Both the position numbers and the translations under genes were made by a program. From positions 1-38,970 of the forward strand of contig JAOAHS010000014.1 in assembly GCA_026415135.1 (NCBI GenBank): a DNA stretch of 38,970 bases, in the 5' to 3' direction. The notes beneath the pieces are model-generated. The model saw only the letters and a program-made list of their open reading frames with translations. It was not told where the DNA came from and did not search any database. How positions within the stretch are numbered: the first letter of the stretch is position 1; each line of letters opens with the position of its first letter. Source of the DNA: Calditerrivibrio sp. Its GTDB lineage: Bacteria > Chrysiogenota > Deferribacteres > Deferribacterales > Calditerrivibrionaceae. Shown here piece by piece: positions 7,814 through 17,741 of the stretch.

Positions 7814-10416
7814 TGATAAATACTCTTTTAAAAAAGATCTTCGGTAACAGCGAAGATAAATATCTAAAAAAGATCACACCCATTGTCCAACAGATAAATA
7901 GTTTAGAGCCAGAAATATCAAAACTTTCAAACAGCGAACTCAAGGAGAAAACTAAGTATTTCAAAATACTGCTTTCCGAAGGGAAAGATCTCGATGATAT
8001 CTTGGTGGAAGCTTTTGCCACAGTAAGAGAGGTAGCCAAAAGAACTTTAGATATGAGACACTTCGATGTTCAGCTCATAGGTGGATATGTCCTTCACAAA
8101 GGTGGGATTGCAGAGATGAAAACCGGTGAGGGGAAAACACTCGTGGCCACTTTAGCCCTTTATCTAAACGCCCTTACTGGTAAAGGTGCCCATTTAGTAA
8201 CAGTAAACGACTACCTCGCCAAAAGAGATGCCCTCTGGATGGGTCCAATATACCTTTTTTTAGGTTTATCTGTAGGTGTAATCCAACAAAATGGCAGCTT
8301 TCTGGTCAGCTGGGATAATCAAGAAAAGTTTACCACAAAATTGATACCCTGTGAGAGGAAAGAGGCTTACGCCGCCGATATTACCTATGGTACGAACAAT
8401 GAGTTTGGTTTTGACTATTTAAGGGATAATATGAAATATAGCCTTGATGAATATTGTCAAAAATACCTACACTTTGCAATTGTGGATGAAGTAGATAGTA
8501 TCCTCATAGATGAGGCAAGGACTCCTCTTATTATAAGTGGCCCTACAGAGCTTTCTGTGGATACCTATTATCATATCGACAAGGTAATCAGACAACTCAC
8601 AAAAGATATCGACTACATAGTTAACGAAAAGGATAAAATCGTAAAACTCACTTACGAGGGTATAAATAAAATCGAAAAAATTCTCAACATCCAAAACCTA
8701 TATGACGCAAAAAACATAGATCTATTACATTATATAAATAACTCCCTACGGGCACACAATCTATTCCACAAAGATGTGGACTATGTAGTTCAGGATGGTC
8801 AAGTGATTATTGTTGACGAATTCACCGGTCGCCTCATGCCCGGTAGAAGGTACTCCGATGGTCTACATCAGGCTATCGAAGCCAAAGAGAATGTGAAAAT
8901 TGAAAGTGAAAACCAAACCCTTGCCTCGATCACATTCCAAAACTTTTTTAGGATGTATGAAAAATTAGCAGGTATGACAGGTACAGCCCTCACAGAAGCC
9001 CAGGAGTTTATGGAGATCTATGGATTAAGGGTAGTCCCAATCCCACCAAACAAAAAGATGATTAGGATAGATCATCCAGATCAGATATATAAAACCGCCA
9101 AAGAGAAGTACGATGCCATAGTAAAAGAGATAATATCTATGCACAAACAGGGTAGACCTGTGCTTGTGGGTACCGTATCGATAGACAAATCTGAGTACCT
9201 CAGTAAGCTCCTTTCTAAAAAACTCGTGCCCCATCAGGTGCTCAATGCAAAGCATCATGAAAAAGAAGCTGCCATCATTGCTAATGCCGGCGCCAAAGGC
9301 GCTGTCACCATAGCCACCAATATGGCAGGTAGAGGTACAGATATCAAGATAAATGATGAGGTCAAAGCTTTAGGGGGGCTACATATTATAGGAACCGAAC
9401 GACATGAATCCAGAAGGATCGATAACCAATTAAGGGGTCGTTCGGGTCGTCAGGGAGACCCGGGTTCATCAAGATTTTTTCTTAGTTTGGAGGATGATCT
9501 ACTAAGAATCTTCGGTTCAGAAAAGATCTCTTTTATAATGGACAAGTTAGGCATGAAGGATGGTGAACCAATTGAACACCCTCTAATAAACAAAGCAATA
9601 GAAAACGCCCAAAAAAAGGTAGAAGGGATACATTTTGAAATCAGAAAGCACCTTCTTGAGTACGACAATGTGATGAATCAACAACGAAAGATTATCTACA
9701 GCTTGAGAAGGAGTATCCTTTCAGATGAAGATATTGAAAAAGTCATTATTGAAAAAATAGAAAACCTTGTATCAAACTTGATAGAGGACTTTATCATAAA
9801 TGCAGAAGAACAGGATTACGATGGTCTAAAAGAGGAATTACACAAAACCTTTGATATAGAAATGCCAGATTTGCCAAGTGTAAGCCGAAAAAATGTGGAA
9901 CCTTTAAAAAACAAAATCATAGAATTAGCCCTTGAAAAACTAAATACAAAAAAAGATCTTTTAGGAGAACATTTCAAACCTGTGGTAAGATTTGTCATGA
10001 TCAATGTCTTGGACTCAAAATGGAAAGAACATCTGCTTATGATGGATCACCTAAGGGACAGTGTGGGACTAAGGGGGTACGGTCAGAAAGATCCTCTGAT
10101 AGAATACAAAAAAGAATCCTTCAACATCTTTTCAGATATGATGAGAAGGCTTTACCACGAAACTATCGAGCTTGTTTTCCATGTTCAGATTAGATCTGAG
10201 GAGTCACTTGATTTAAAAGAGGAAACCCCCAAAAATATAAAAGAGGAACGAAGGGACATCTTTTCCGAAGAAGATTTAGAATCAAACGAAAAACATACCC
10301 CGATAAGAAGAGACACCCCAAAAGTGGGCAGAAACGATCCCTGCCCTTGTGGCAGTGGCAAAAAATATAAAAAATGCTGTGGAAACGATGAAGAACAAGC
10401 TGAACTAACAAGCTAA
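7813..10416 (+). CDS. secA: Preprotein translocase ATPase SecA
   Basis: An 867-aa motor that drives unfolded preproteins through SecYEG. Walker A MKTGEGKT (about residues 102-109), the DEVD Walker B (225-228), [17 protein letters not shown] and the motif VI region [12 protein letters not shown] are intact. The C-terminal zinc motif [13 protein letters not shown], which binds SecB and phospholipids in characterised SecA, is present. GAGGAG lies 6-7 bases before the ATG, inside the upstream globin-PsiE gene, whose stop it overlaps. It ends 6 bp from the convergent radical SAM gene, with no terminator hairpin between them. Confidence 0.98.
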   Translation: MINTLLKKIFGNSEDKYLKKITPIVQQINSLEPEISKLSNSELKEKTKYFKILLSEGKDLDDILVEAFATVREVAKRTLDMRHFDVQLIGGYVLHKGGIAEMKTGEGKTLVATLALYLNALTGKGAHLVTVNDYLAKRDALWMGPIYLFLGLSVGVIQQNGSFLVSWDNQEKFTTKLIPCERKEAYAADITYGTNNEFGFDYLRDNMKYSLDEYCQKYLHFAIVDEVDSILIDEARTPLIISGPTELSVDTYYHIDKVIRQLTKDIDYIVNEKDKIVKLTYEGINKIEKILNIQNLYDAKNIDLLHYINNSLRAHNLFHKDVDYVVQDGQVIIVDEFTGRLMPGRRYSDGLHQAIEAKENVKIESENQTLASITFQNFFRMYEKLAGMTGTALTEAQEFMEIYGLRVVPIPPNKKMIRIDHPDQIYKTAKEKYDAIVKEIISMHKQGRPVLVGTVSIDKSEYLSKLLSKKLVPHQVLNAKHHEKEAAIIANAGAKGAVTIATNMAGRGTDIKINDEVKALGGLHIIGTERHESRRIDNQLRGRSGRQGDPGSSRFFLSLEDDLLRIFGSEKISFIMDKLGMKDGEPIEHPLINKAIENAQKKVEGIHFEIRKHLLEYDNVMNQQRKIIYSLRRSILSDEDIEKVIIEKIENLVSNLIEDFIINAEEQDYDGLKEELHKTFDIEMPDLPSVSRKNVEPLKNKIIELALEKLNTKKDLLGEHFKPVVRFVMINVLDSKWKEHLLMMDHLRDSVGLRGYGQKDPLIEYKKESFNIFSDMMRRLYHETIELVFHVQIRSEESLDLKEETPKNIKEERRDIFSEEDLESNEKHTPIRRDTPKVGRNDPCPCGSGKKYKKCCGNDEEQAELTS

Positions 10417-10422
10417 ATCCTG

Positions 10423-11622
10423 TTAAAAACTTTTGGGGCTATGCATATTGAAAAAACCACATTTTCGGTAATATAAAAGGTCTTTTACCCAATCTCTGTA
10501 AAAAGTATTGTTTTTAAAGATATCGTTTATTTGATGTATGGGAAATCGTTTTAGATTGATCAGAGGTGAAAACAATACTGATGGATCTCTAAAACATTCC
10601 CAATCGCATTTAACACACTCAAAGTTGACTTTTTCAATCCTTCTATGAAAAACACCCAATCTATGATCTGATAAAAACCCACAAGGGTATGTCTCCCCTG
10701 TGCTATCTACAAAAAAGAAATCTTTACCACCCCTACAGCTAAAGTTTTTCAAAGGAACTCCTTTGTATTGGGCCATTAACACATTTATGGAGCTTAAGGG
10801 GGTAAATATCCTGATTTTATCGCGAAACTTAGGGATCGTATCATAAATAACTCTAAACAGTACCTTTTTTTCTTCCTCATCATATTTTACAAGTCTCTCG
10901 GAGGATTCTGCCCTGTAAACAGCACCATCAAAACTCATAGGATAGCAAAGATTTGCAATAGTAAAACCTAAATCTATAACAAACTTAAAAAACTTAGTTA
11001 AGCCTAAACTATAGCTCTCATAAAACTGATCAGGATTAAATTTCCCATTTAAGTCATACTTTTGACTACCTGTCTCAATTAACCTATTTATCCCCAGATT
11101 TACAGATGGGTACAAGGAATACTGTTCAAAAATCTTAAGACCTTTTTCAATACCTTTTATAACACCAAATAGCCCCCTGTTTGACTCATGTTTTTCTACA
11201 TCATAGGTATCTATACTAATCCAGAAGGTATATAGGTTTGATGCTTTTATTCTCTGAGCCAACCTATGGATCCTCTGCTCGAAATCACTTTTAGTATGTC
11301 CCATAAAAATAAAACCGTTTGTACCTGTTCTGGTAAATATTATACCTTTTGAACTTGCATATCTTATGTATGAAAAAAGCTCATCCTGCAGTAGCAAAGG
11401 CTCCCCACCAGTAAAGGATATGGCCTTTATGTCAGCAAAAACAGCCTCATCAATAATCCTTAAAACCTCATCCCGGGGTAATGACCATCTTTTATAACTA
11501 TTGTTTTTGTTCATACCACATTGGGGACATGTGGCATTACAATGGTCAGTGATCTGGATAATCAATTGCCCTGAAATGTTCTTTTTAAACAGCAACTTAA
11601 ATATCTCTTTAAAATTTCCCAT
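10423..11622 (-). CDS. Radical SAM protein with C-terminal Cys-rich (SPASM-like) region
   Basis: A 399-aa soluble protein. CNATCPQC (Cys28, 32, 35) is the CxxxCxxC motif that binds the radical-generating [4Fe-4S] cluster. SFTGGEPLL (about residues 69-77) is the GGE SAM-binding motif. The C-terminal part carries further cysteines (CRGGKD, YPCGF, CVKCDWEC) typical of SPASM/Twitch domains that hold auxiliary clusters in peptide- and protein-modifying enzymes. It starts two bases after the cytochrome stop with no ribosome site, so translation is probably coupled. Its substrate is unknown; the neighbouring exported proteins are the obvious candidates. Confidence 0.8.
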   Translation of the reverse strand: MGNFKEIFKLLFKKNISGQLIIQITDHCNATCPQCGMNKNNSYKRWSLPRDEVLRIIDEAVFADIKAISFTGGEPLLLQDELFSYIRYASSKGIIFTRTGTNGFIFMGHTKSDFEQRIHRLAQRIKASNLYTFWISIDTYDVEKHESNRGLFGVIKGIEKGLKIFEQYSLYPSVNLGINRLIETGSQKYDLNGKFNPDQFYESYSLGLTKFFKFVIDLGFTIANLCYPMSFDGAVYRAESSERLVKYDEEEKKVLFRVIYDTIPKFRDKIRIFTPLSSINVLMAQYKGVPLKNFSCRGGKDFFFVDSTGETYPCGFLSDHRLGVFHRRIEKVNFECVKCDWECFRDPSVLFSPLINLKRFPIHQINDIFKNNTFYRDWVKDLLYYRKCGFFNMHSPKSF

Positions 11623-11624
11623 AT

Positions 11625-13343
11625 CTAAAAAATAGTATCTTTTATACCTGTTGATTGCTTAGGTTGTACGCTCTTATGGACACTTTTGTCTAAGGGCTCT
11701 GTATTAGCATCTCTTCCTTTAGTAAAACTTTGATTTTTTACTATTACCATGTAGTTCTTATTTAATGTCTCAGCCCTTTCTTTAGAGGGATAAAGCAATA
11801 TAGATATATCATTTTTGAGCACTTCTAATATGTCAGTTTTAATTGATCCATATATATTAAAAAATTTTTTAAGTATCTCATCATTTGTCCTAAACTCATT
11901 ACCTGATTTATTATTTTTTAGGTAAAAAGCGTATTCATTTTGTTTCCCATATTTTTGATACTCAACTATAGGCTCTTTTACATTTTTAATACCGTATTTA
12001 GACCAATAACCCCATTCAAATTTTCTCACATAGGAAAAAGTAGAATCAGTGGTAGCTCCTATGGTATCATGACAACCCATACAAAAGAGTGTTTCCTCAT
12101 TAGTTTGTGGTCTTAAATTTCCCCATTTGTCTTCTATATACCCACTATATCTCCAACCATAAATGTTTTTCATACCTTTTTCATAATCCCCAGGAAATGC
12201 CTCAATTTGAGGTTCTGGATTTAATGACTTAGAGGGATGTCTTTCTTCCAATTTTTTTTCTATAAGCGCTCTTATTTCAAAAGATGATAACCATTCCTCT
12301 TTTATCGCATATCTAACCTCTTTCATCCTGTTAGACATTTTAATCTGTTTATTTTCCTCATCCCAATCAATATATCTAACAGTATGCAAAAACTCGGTAT
12401 ATTTCGGAAAAAGCCCAGGCTCAAGTTGCAATTCACCTCTATTAAGCAGTAATTTCGATTTACCAACAGGAGTTAAGTGCTTCTTAAATTTAATTTTATT
12501 TGTCACTCCTAAATATCCATCATCATCCAAATCTGTGCTTATATACTTTTCATCTAAATAATCATTGCTTACAATATCTGCTTGCTTAACAAATGATTCA
12601 ATAATATTCAGATTGGCTATCCAAATTTTTTTATCAAATTCACCCTTTTCATTCTTCATAAAATATTCAGGTAATCTTATTATAACATCATCTGTTGAAC
12701 CATTTGTTGGCCAAAAAGTTCCCTGAAATGGGTAATACTTATAAGCTCTCCAACCAGTATATTGACCAGTCTTTGGATTTCTATCAAAACCATCTTCATC
12801 AAAATTGAAATAGCAGTCTGGAATATAACCTTTCCAATTTTTAGGTAATTTTTTATAAAGTATAATATCTCCTTCATCGTTTAAGTAGTTACTCTTTCTT
12901 ATATAAGTGTACATTTCATCATTGGAAATCTTATTCACTTCTTTACTTCTATCTTCAAAAAGATTTTTATAAGGGTTTTCTAACATGGTTGTAGGAAAAT
13001 CATAACTTTCTTGTAATTCTGTATCAGCCATAGCATTAGGTAGTTTTCCAACAGTGTGACAGGGATAGCATGGATTATGTACCACCCCATTTTCATCTAT
13101 AGTCTTGGTGTAACACATTGATGGGATATAAGCACCTTTGTTTTCAATTTCTTCATATTTGATTCCATTCTCTTTTTCTAAATTTGCTATGAACGCCCCT
13201 TTTTCATCATCTCTTATTTCTGTAAATAACTCTTTTAATTTAGAATCAGTACTTGAATTGCAAGATAAAATATATAAAAATAAAAACCATGTTAATATCT
13301 TCAAAAAAAAGGGGAAGTTATCCCCCTTAATTTTTTCACTCAT
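11625..13343 (-). CDS. Diheme c-type cytochrome lipoprotein, unknown family
   Basis: A 572-aa exported protein. A hydrophobic signal of about residues 13-27 ends in the lipobox LSC, making Cys28 the probable lipid-modified residue. Two heme-binding motifs are seen, CYPCH (92-96) and CMGCH (421-425), widely spaced, so two c-type hemes are expected. The long region between them has no motif I recognise. The ATG at 13343 follows GAGGT by four bases. A terminator-like hairpin lies within codons 6-14, and a TTG after it (13304) would begin a minimal signal peptide. It lies 2 bp downstream of the PhoX-like gene and directly upstream of the radical SAM gene. Confidence 0.75.
   Translation of the reverse strand: MSEKIKGDNFPFFLKILTWFLFLYILSCNSSTDSKLKELFTEIRDDEKGAFIANLEKENGIKYEEIENKGAYIPSMCYTKTIDENGVVHNPCYPCHTVGKLPNAMADTELQESYDFPTTMLENPYKNLFEDRSKEVNKISNDEMYTYIRKSNYLNDEGDIILYKKLPKNWKGYIPDCYFNFDEDGFDRNPKTGQYTGWRAYKYYPFQGTFWPTNGSTDDVIIRLPEYFMKNEKGEFDKKIWIANLNIIESFVKQADIVSNDYLDEKYISTDLDDDGYLGVTNKIKFKKHLTPVGKSKLLLNRGELQLEPGLFPKYTEFLHTVRYIDWDEENKQIKMSNRMKEVRYAIKEEWLSSFEIRALIEKKLEERHPSKSLNPEPQIEAFPGDYEKGMKNIYGWRYSGYIEDKWGNLRPQTNEETLFCMGCHDTIGATTDSTFSYVRKFEWGYWSKYGIKNVKEPIVEYQKYGKQNEYAFYLKNNKSGNEFRTNDEILKKFFNIYGSIKTDILEVLKNDISILLYPSKERAETLNKNYMVIVKNQSFTKGRDANTEPLDKSVHKSVQPKQSTGIKDTIF
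13303..13328 (-). terminator. Terminator-like hairpin inside the start of the cytochrome gene
   Basis: On the minus strand an 8-bp stem (13321-13328 with 13309-13316, one G-U pair) closes a four-base loop and is followed by eight T residues (13303-13310). This is a good intrinsic terminator, yet it falls about 15 bases after the annotated ATG. It could limit readthrough from the PhoX-like gene, or act as an attenuator sensitive to translation of the first codons. Confidence 0.7.
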
Positions 13344-13345
13344 AA

Positions 13346-15280
13346 TTACCTCTCAGAAAAGATCCCTGCAGGTATACCCTTGATCAATCCTACTATTCCC
13401 TTTTTCTTATCTGTGTTTTGATCAAGATATTTCTGATTTACTACATCTCCCTTTACATTTCTAAACTTATCAACAAATGGATGCTGGATGTTAAGAGTTA
13501 TAACATAATTATTATTAATATTGCCTACTTCAAAAACTCCCGTAACCTCAGCACCTGTAGGTACTGTAGCTATCCTTGTTAATTTTTTAGTTTTTAAGTT
13601 ATATGCCCATGCCATGTTATTTAAATGATTAGATGTATCTTCTCCTATCAGTAAAATGTTCCTACCAATATATCTTATATTATCTGGATTAGCAATTTTA
13701 TTTACATCACAACGATTTTTATCACTTCCTGGATCACCATCTTTTAATGGGCTACCCAACACCAAGCCTTTCATATAATAAGCATTGTAATAGTTATCCA
13801 ATCCAAGCTCATAAACACCTCCACAATCATTAGTTGTAAGTCTAATATCTCCTAAATTATCAGACATACCAGCTCTTATAGAAGATATGGCAATATAGAC
13901 CTTATTCTCATCATGGTTATAAGCCAAACCCTCACCTTTTTCAAATTCAATAGTTGCTCCCAATATACCAGCATATCTTCTTGTTTCTAAAAAAGCTGCT
14001 GCCAATTTCACCTCATTATCATTGCTAAATTTATTTGATCTGTTTTGTCCAACTTTGAGTCTTAAACATTGAGCCATCCCATCTTCCACAATAAAGGAAT
14101 ATCCTAAATCAGTCTTACATAAGCTTGCATTATCAATACTCTTGATATTAGCATCAATATCAAATATATCACTAACTATCAATTTCTTATCAATAAGCTT
14201 TTTAATATCGTTATCACAGCTAGTACCCAACTTAATCCAGTTAACCAAAAATGTTCCACCGTTTTGGCTGTCATATTGATCTAATTTAGCTGCATATAGA
14301 GTGCCACACCAGTTTGAGCTAAAAGTTGTTTGTGGCTTATCTAAGACTAATTTATAAAGACCTTTATATGATCCATCATCACTCAAATACATTGTCTTAT
14401 TATCAGGCATGATGATAGCTTGTTCAGGAGTATATTTTCCAGTGATATAGTGTTTTGCTACTTGTATCGTACCATTATCATTCACCTTAACCTCAACATT
14501 ATATCCATATTTATATGGATTGAATCTATCTCCATGATAACCTTTAGTAACATCAATGTTTAAATCAAGCAGGTACCTTTGCATTGAACCAACATACTGA
14601 CAAAAATAATCACCTTTTCCATTTGAATTATTACCATTAAAATAACCTGTGTTGTTATCTTTTTGACAGATAGTATAATAAGGTGAAGCATTATCAGCAT
14701 AAATAGTATTTAAATTATAATCTTCTTCACCACCCAAATGTGTATTCCAAGGCGTTCTTGTCCCAGCACAATTTATTAATGTACCATCAACTGAGGAAAA
14801 ATCTATATTTTCAGTATTTTTAGCTTTTAAAGTAACAGGATCAAGTTCTGTCTTATACAACATACCACCTGGTTCCTCAAAATGTGTTATCAAATAATAT
14901 TTACCACCTATGTTTAAAATACTGTTAGCATCGGGATTATATGATACATAATCCATACTATAAGCTAAGTTTTTAAATGGTTGTTTATTAACATCCAACA
15001 ATTGCCCGAAAACTGCAACACCCAATGTTGTTCCTGTTTTTAAAATTTCATTATAAGACAAAGGGTATTCTTGAGAAGAACCATCATCATACTTCACAAT
15101 AAGTTTATTACTAACTCTCACAGAAACAATTTCATCATCTGTAACAGGAACACTAACTTCCTGAAACTCAGCCGATACAATATTTTTGGTTTGTGGAACA
15201 CCATTAGAATCACCACCACATCCAGACATCAAAAACATTGAAGCTATTACAGCGGTACCGATAATAGTTTTTTTGAACAT
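13346..15280 (-). CDS. PhoX-like (DUF839 family) exported lipoprotein
   Basis: A 644-aa protein with a signal peptide ending at lipobox MSGC (Cys21). The body resembles the PhoX/DUF839 beta-propeller phosphatases. NCAG with TPW and GEE (residues 170-186) matches the PhoX segment whose Cys bridges the iron pair. YLSDDG, LGATIEFEKGEGL and a DNIRYIGRNILLIGED block follow in the family order. Characterised PhoX enzymes are calcium/iron phosphatases exported by Tat. Here the signal has no twin arginine and looks like a Sec lipoprotein signal, so folding and iron loading would occur outside. Strong GGAGG site before the ATG. Phosphatase activity is inferred only. Confidence 0.65.
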   Translation of the reverse strand: MFKKTIIGTAVIASMFLMSGCGGDSNGVPQTKNIVSAEFQEVSVPVTDDEIVSVRVSNKLIVKYDDGSSQEYPLSYNEILKTGTTLGVAVFGQLLDVNKQPFKNLAYSMDYVSYNPDANSILNIGGKYYLITHFEEPGGMLYKTELDPVTLKAKNTENIDFSSVDGTLINCAGTRTPWNTHLGGEEDYNLNTIYADNASPYYTICQKDNNTGYFNGNNSNGKGDYFCQYVGSMQRYLLDLNIDVTKGYHGDRFNPYKYGYNVEVKVNDNGTIQVAKHYITGKYTPEQAIIMPDNKTMYLSDDGSYKGLYKLVLDKPQTTFSSNWCGTLYAAKLDQYDSQNGGTFLVNWIKLGTSCDNDIKKLIDKKLIVSDIFDIDANIKSIDNASLCKTDLGYSFIVEDGMAQCLRLKVGQNRSNKFSNDNEVKLAAAFLETRRYAGILGATIEFEKGEGLAYNHDENKVYIAISSIRAGMSDNLGDIRLTTNDCGGVYELGLDNYYNAYYMKGLVLGSPLKDGDPGSDKNRCDVNKIANPDNIRYIGRNILLIGEDTSNHLNNMAWAYNLKTKKLTRIATVPTGAEVTGVFEVGNINNNYVITLNIQHPFVDKFRNVKGDVVNQKYLDQNTDKKKGIVGLIKGIPAGIFSER

Positions 15281-15297
15281 ATTTTAACCTCCTTTTT

Positions 15298-15333
15298 TTA
15301 ATATTATTTTAGAAATTAATATTATTTTAGAAA
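15298..15333. repeat. Tandem 18-bp direct repeat upstream of the PhoX-like gene
   Basis: Two perfect, abutting copies of an 18-bp AT-rich unit (15298-15315 and 15316-15333) lie just upstream of the ribosome site of the PhoX-like gene. Each unit contains TAAAAT/TAATAT on the minus strand. They could be duplicated regulator sites, alternative -10 elements or a slippage product. Confidence 0.85.
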
Positions 15334-15409
15334 CAAGTTGTTATAATTAGATTATATTAATGTAAAAAAATAGTAATTTAACTTTAAAATAATTGAAAAA
15401 AATCAACAA

Positions 15410-17731
15410 TCAGAATATCCCCCTTAGTACCTGTTCCCAATCGTATTTATATTTCACATTTGTAAAAGATTCGTATTTCATGGAATCTATTTTTGGATTG
15501 CTTTCTATTTTCCATTTAATATAGGTAGATATCTTATTTACCCAATCATCGAGATCATTGGCTCTTGCCACGAAACCTGTCACTTTATCTATAATAATCT
15601 CCTTTGGTCCACCAACATCTGATACTATAGCAGGTAACGCACAAGCCTGAGCTTCCAGTACAACCATTCCAAAGGTATCGGTATTGCTTGGAAATACAAA
15701 AAGATCCCCCATGCTATAGTACTGGGGCAATTCTTTGTTCTTTATTTTACCTACAAAATAAATATGTTTATGCCGGTACCTATGCTCTGCTTTATCTTTG
15801 TATGGACCATCCCCAATCAAGAATAGGCGCAACCTATTCTCTGGGAACCTATTTAGAAGCTCGAAATAGATCTCCATTAGAAAATCTATATTTTTATCCT
15901 TTGATATCCTACCCACATAGATAAGATTAATGCTTTTTGAGTCTGATAGGTTGTAAATAGGACGAAAGATTTCAGTATCAACACCCCTGTTAAAAACACC
16001 ATTACATTTCGTAACCCCTCTTTTAGATAACATGGATAAATACTGTTCTGATGTAGGTTTTACAATGTCCACCATATTATAGAAGAAATTAACATACCTT
16101 TCCACAAACTGGGCAAGGGATTCATCTTTGCTTATCTGAAAAACCTCTTTAGTAAAATCAGTATGGTATATACCTATTGTTTTTATATTGAGCACCTTAC
16201 CTACTATAAGTCCCAAAATCCCAACAGGACCTGGTGTAGATATATATATCTCATCCGGTGCAAAATCGCTAATTATCTTTAGAGACTTCATAATAGAGGG
16301 GATCTTGATTTTAAGATGGGAATAGTAGGGAAGTTTAAAATCGATTATTGGAGGCAAGTTAACATAGTTTGCTGGTAATTCATTGGAAAACTCATCTTCA
16401 TTTAGGGATCCATAGATAATAAGAGGTAGGTTTCTTCGAAACGCCTGTACACCTAAGGCTTTAATTGTCACAGAGACACCATTGAGATCATTAATAGTAT
16501 CTGTAAACCAAGCAATTTTTTTAACTTTACCATTATCAGCCCTAAATCTATTGCAAAGATCATTTATCAACTGATGGTCTTTGAAAGATATTCTAAAAGA
16601 TGAGAAAAAAGGTATCGTCATAAAAATGCCGGGTAGTGCTGCCACAAATGATTTGTATATGCCATCCAGCGAACTTCCCTTTTTATTCAACTTTTTGAAA
16701 ATATTACGAATAAATTCATCAGATATCTCCGATATTTTATCAAAAACCACTTCAAACCTTCTATTTATATCCTCCTCGGAGATCTCTTTTAACTCCCTTA
16801 TCAAATCGGAAAAAAGCCTATGAATAGTACTTTTCTTTTTTAACCTTCTCAGCTTAAATTCTTCCCAGAAGCCATTTTTTTTAGTTGAAGATATATTTTC
16901 TATCAGCTGACCTATCATCCCCCCTGCAAGATATATTGTTTTATTTTTTTGGGAGTATTCGTAAGCTATTTTGTAAATATTAAAAGCAAGCGTATAAAAA
17001 TCAGCAGATGTTCCACTATATTTTACCCCCCCTTTTTTTAACTCAATCAAAAACTCAGAAATAGTTTTAGCCGTGTCAGAATAAGTATAAGCTTTGGCCA
17101 TCATCAATCCAGAGTGATCATCAGAACCTGCAGTGATGATCTTTTTATGGGGATTGTCACCTTGAGGTATTATACTATGCTTTTCTGCAAGTACCTCGAT
17201 GTCACTTTTAGTTAAATTGGTAACTATAGAAATGAATTTTTCGTTGTAAAGAGCCCCTCTACAGGCATTGATACCTTCAAAGGTATTGAAAAGCACCAGT
17301 AGTTTTTCTAGATGCTCCAGAGTAAGTCTATCATTTACTGAATAGATAGGATGAGCCACAGAATGAGCTATATCAGAAGTTATAAGATATTCCCTTAAAT
17401 CATAGATGTTATACCTAAGTTTATCTATCTCTTTAAATTGATCCTCATTTATATCATATATCAAGATATGTACTTTACAATCATCTTCTGGAAAGTGGGC
17501 AGTAGCTTCAACGCTGATAAAAGTATCATCAGGAAACTTCTCTTTGAGTTTTAAACAACCTCTAATCGTATTATGATCTGTAATTGTTACGGCATCCATA
17601 CCCCGATCTTTGAGTTTGTTGTATAAAAATTCTGGCTCAGTATAGGACTCCGCTGCCCCAATTCTTTTTAAAAACCACTCCGTAGGCTTTTTCGAATATT
17701 TTGAATGTAGATGCAAATCGACTTTTAGCAT
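15410..17731 (-). CDS. PHP-domain / group 1 glycosyltransferase fusion
   Basis: A 773-aa two-domain protein. The first ~270 residues are a PHP metallo-phosphoesterase domain, with DLHLHSKYS at residues 5-13, then ITDHN, AHPIY and GSDDHSG supplying metal ligands. Residues about 390-773 are a GT4 (GT-B fold) glycosyltransferase, with WFTDTINDLNGVS, YVGRISKDKN, LIGDGPYKD and FPSNTDTFGMVVLEAQA containing the ExxxxxxxE nucleotide-sugar site. A hydrophobic patch near 360-375 may touch the membrane. The likely role is glycan or glycolipid synthesis, with the PHP part removing a phosphate; substrates are not evident. GGGTGA precedes the ATG, 10 bp after the PIN-PhoH gene. Confidence 0.85.
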   Translation of the reverse strand: MLKVDLHLHSKYSKKPTEWFLKRIGAAESYTEPEFLYNKLKDRGMDAVTITDHNTIRGCLKLKEKFPDDTFISVEATAHFPEDDCKVHILIYDINEDQFKEIDKLRYNIYDLREYLITSDIAHSVAHPIYSVNDRLTLEHLEKLLVLFNTFEGINACRGALYNEKFISIVTNLTKSDIEVLAEKHSIIPQGDNPHKKIITAGSDDHSGLMMAKAYTYSDTAKTISEFLIELKKGGVKYSGTSADFYTLAFNIYKIAYEYSQKNKTIYLAGGMIGQLIENISSTKKNGFWEEFKLRRLKKKSTIHRLFSDLIRELKEISEEDINRRFEVVFDKISEISDEFIRNIFKKLNKKGSSLDGIYKSFVAALPGIFMTIPFFSSFRISFKDHQLINDLCNRFRADNGKVKKIAWFTDTINDLNGVSVTIKALGVQAFRRNLPLIIYGSLNEDEFSNELPANYVNLPPIIDFKLPYYSHLKIKIPSIMKSLKIISDFAPDEIYISTPGPVGILGLIVGKVLNIKTIGIYHTDFTKEVFQISKDESLAQFVERYVNFFYNMVDIVKPTSEQYLSMLSKRGVTKCNGVFNRGVDTEIFRPIYNLSDSKSINLIYVGRISKDKNIDFLMEIYFELLNRFPENRLRLFLIGDGPYKDKAEHRYRHKHIYFVGKIKNKELPQYYSMGDLFVFPSNTDTFGMVVLEAQACALPAIVSDVGGPKEIIIDKVTGFVARANDLDDWVNKISTYIKWKIESNPKIDSMKYESFTNVKYKYDWEQVLRGIF

Positions 17732-17741
17732 GATTCACCCT

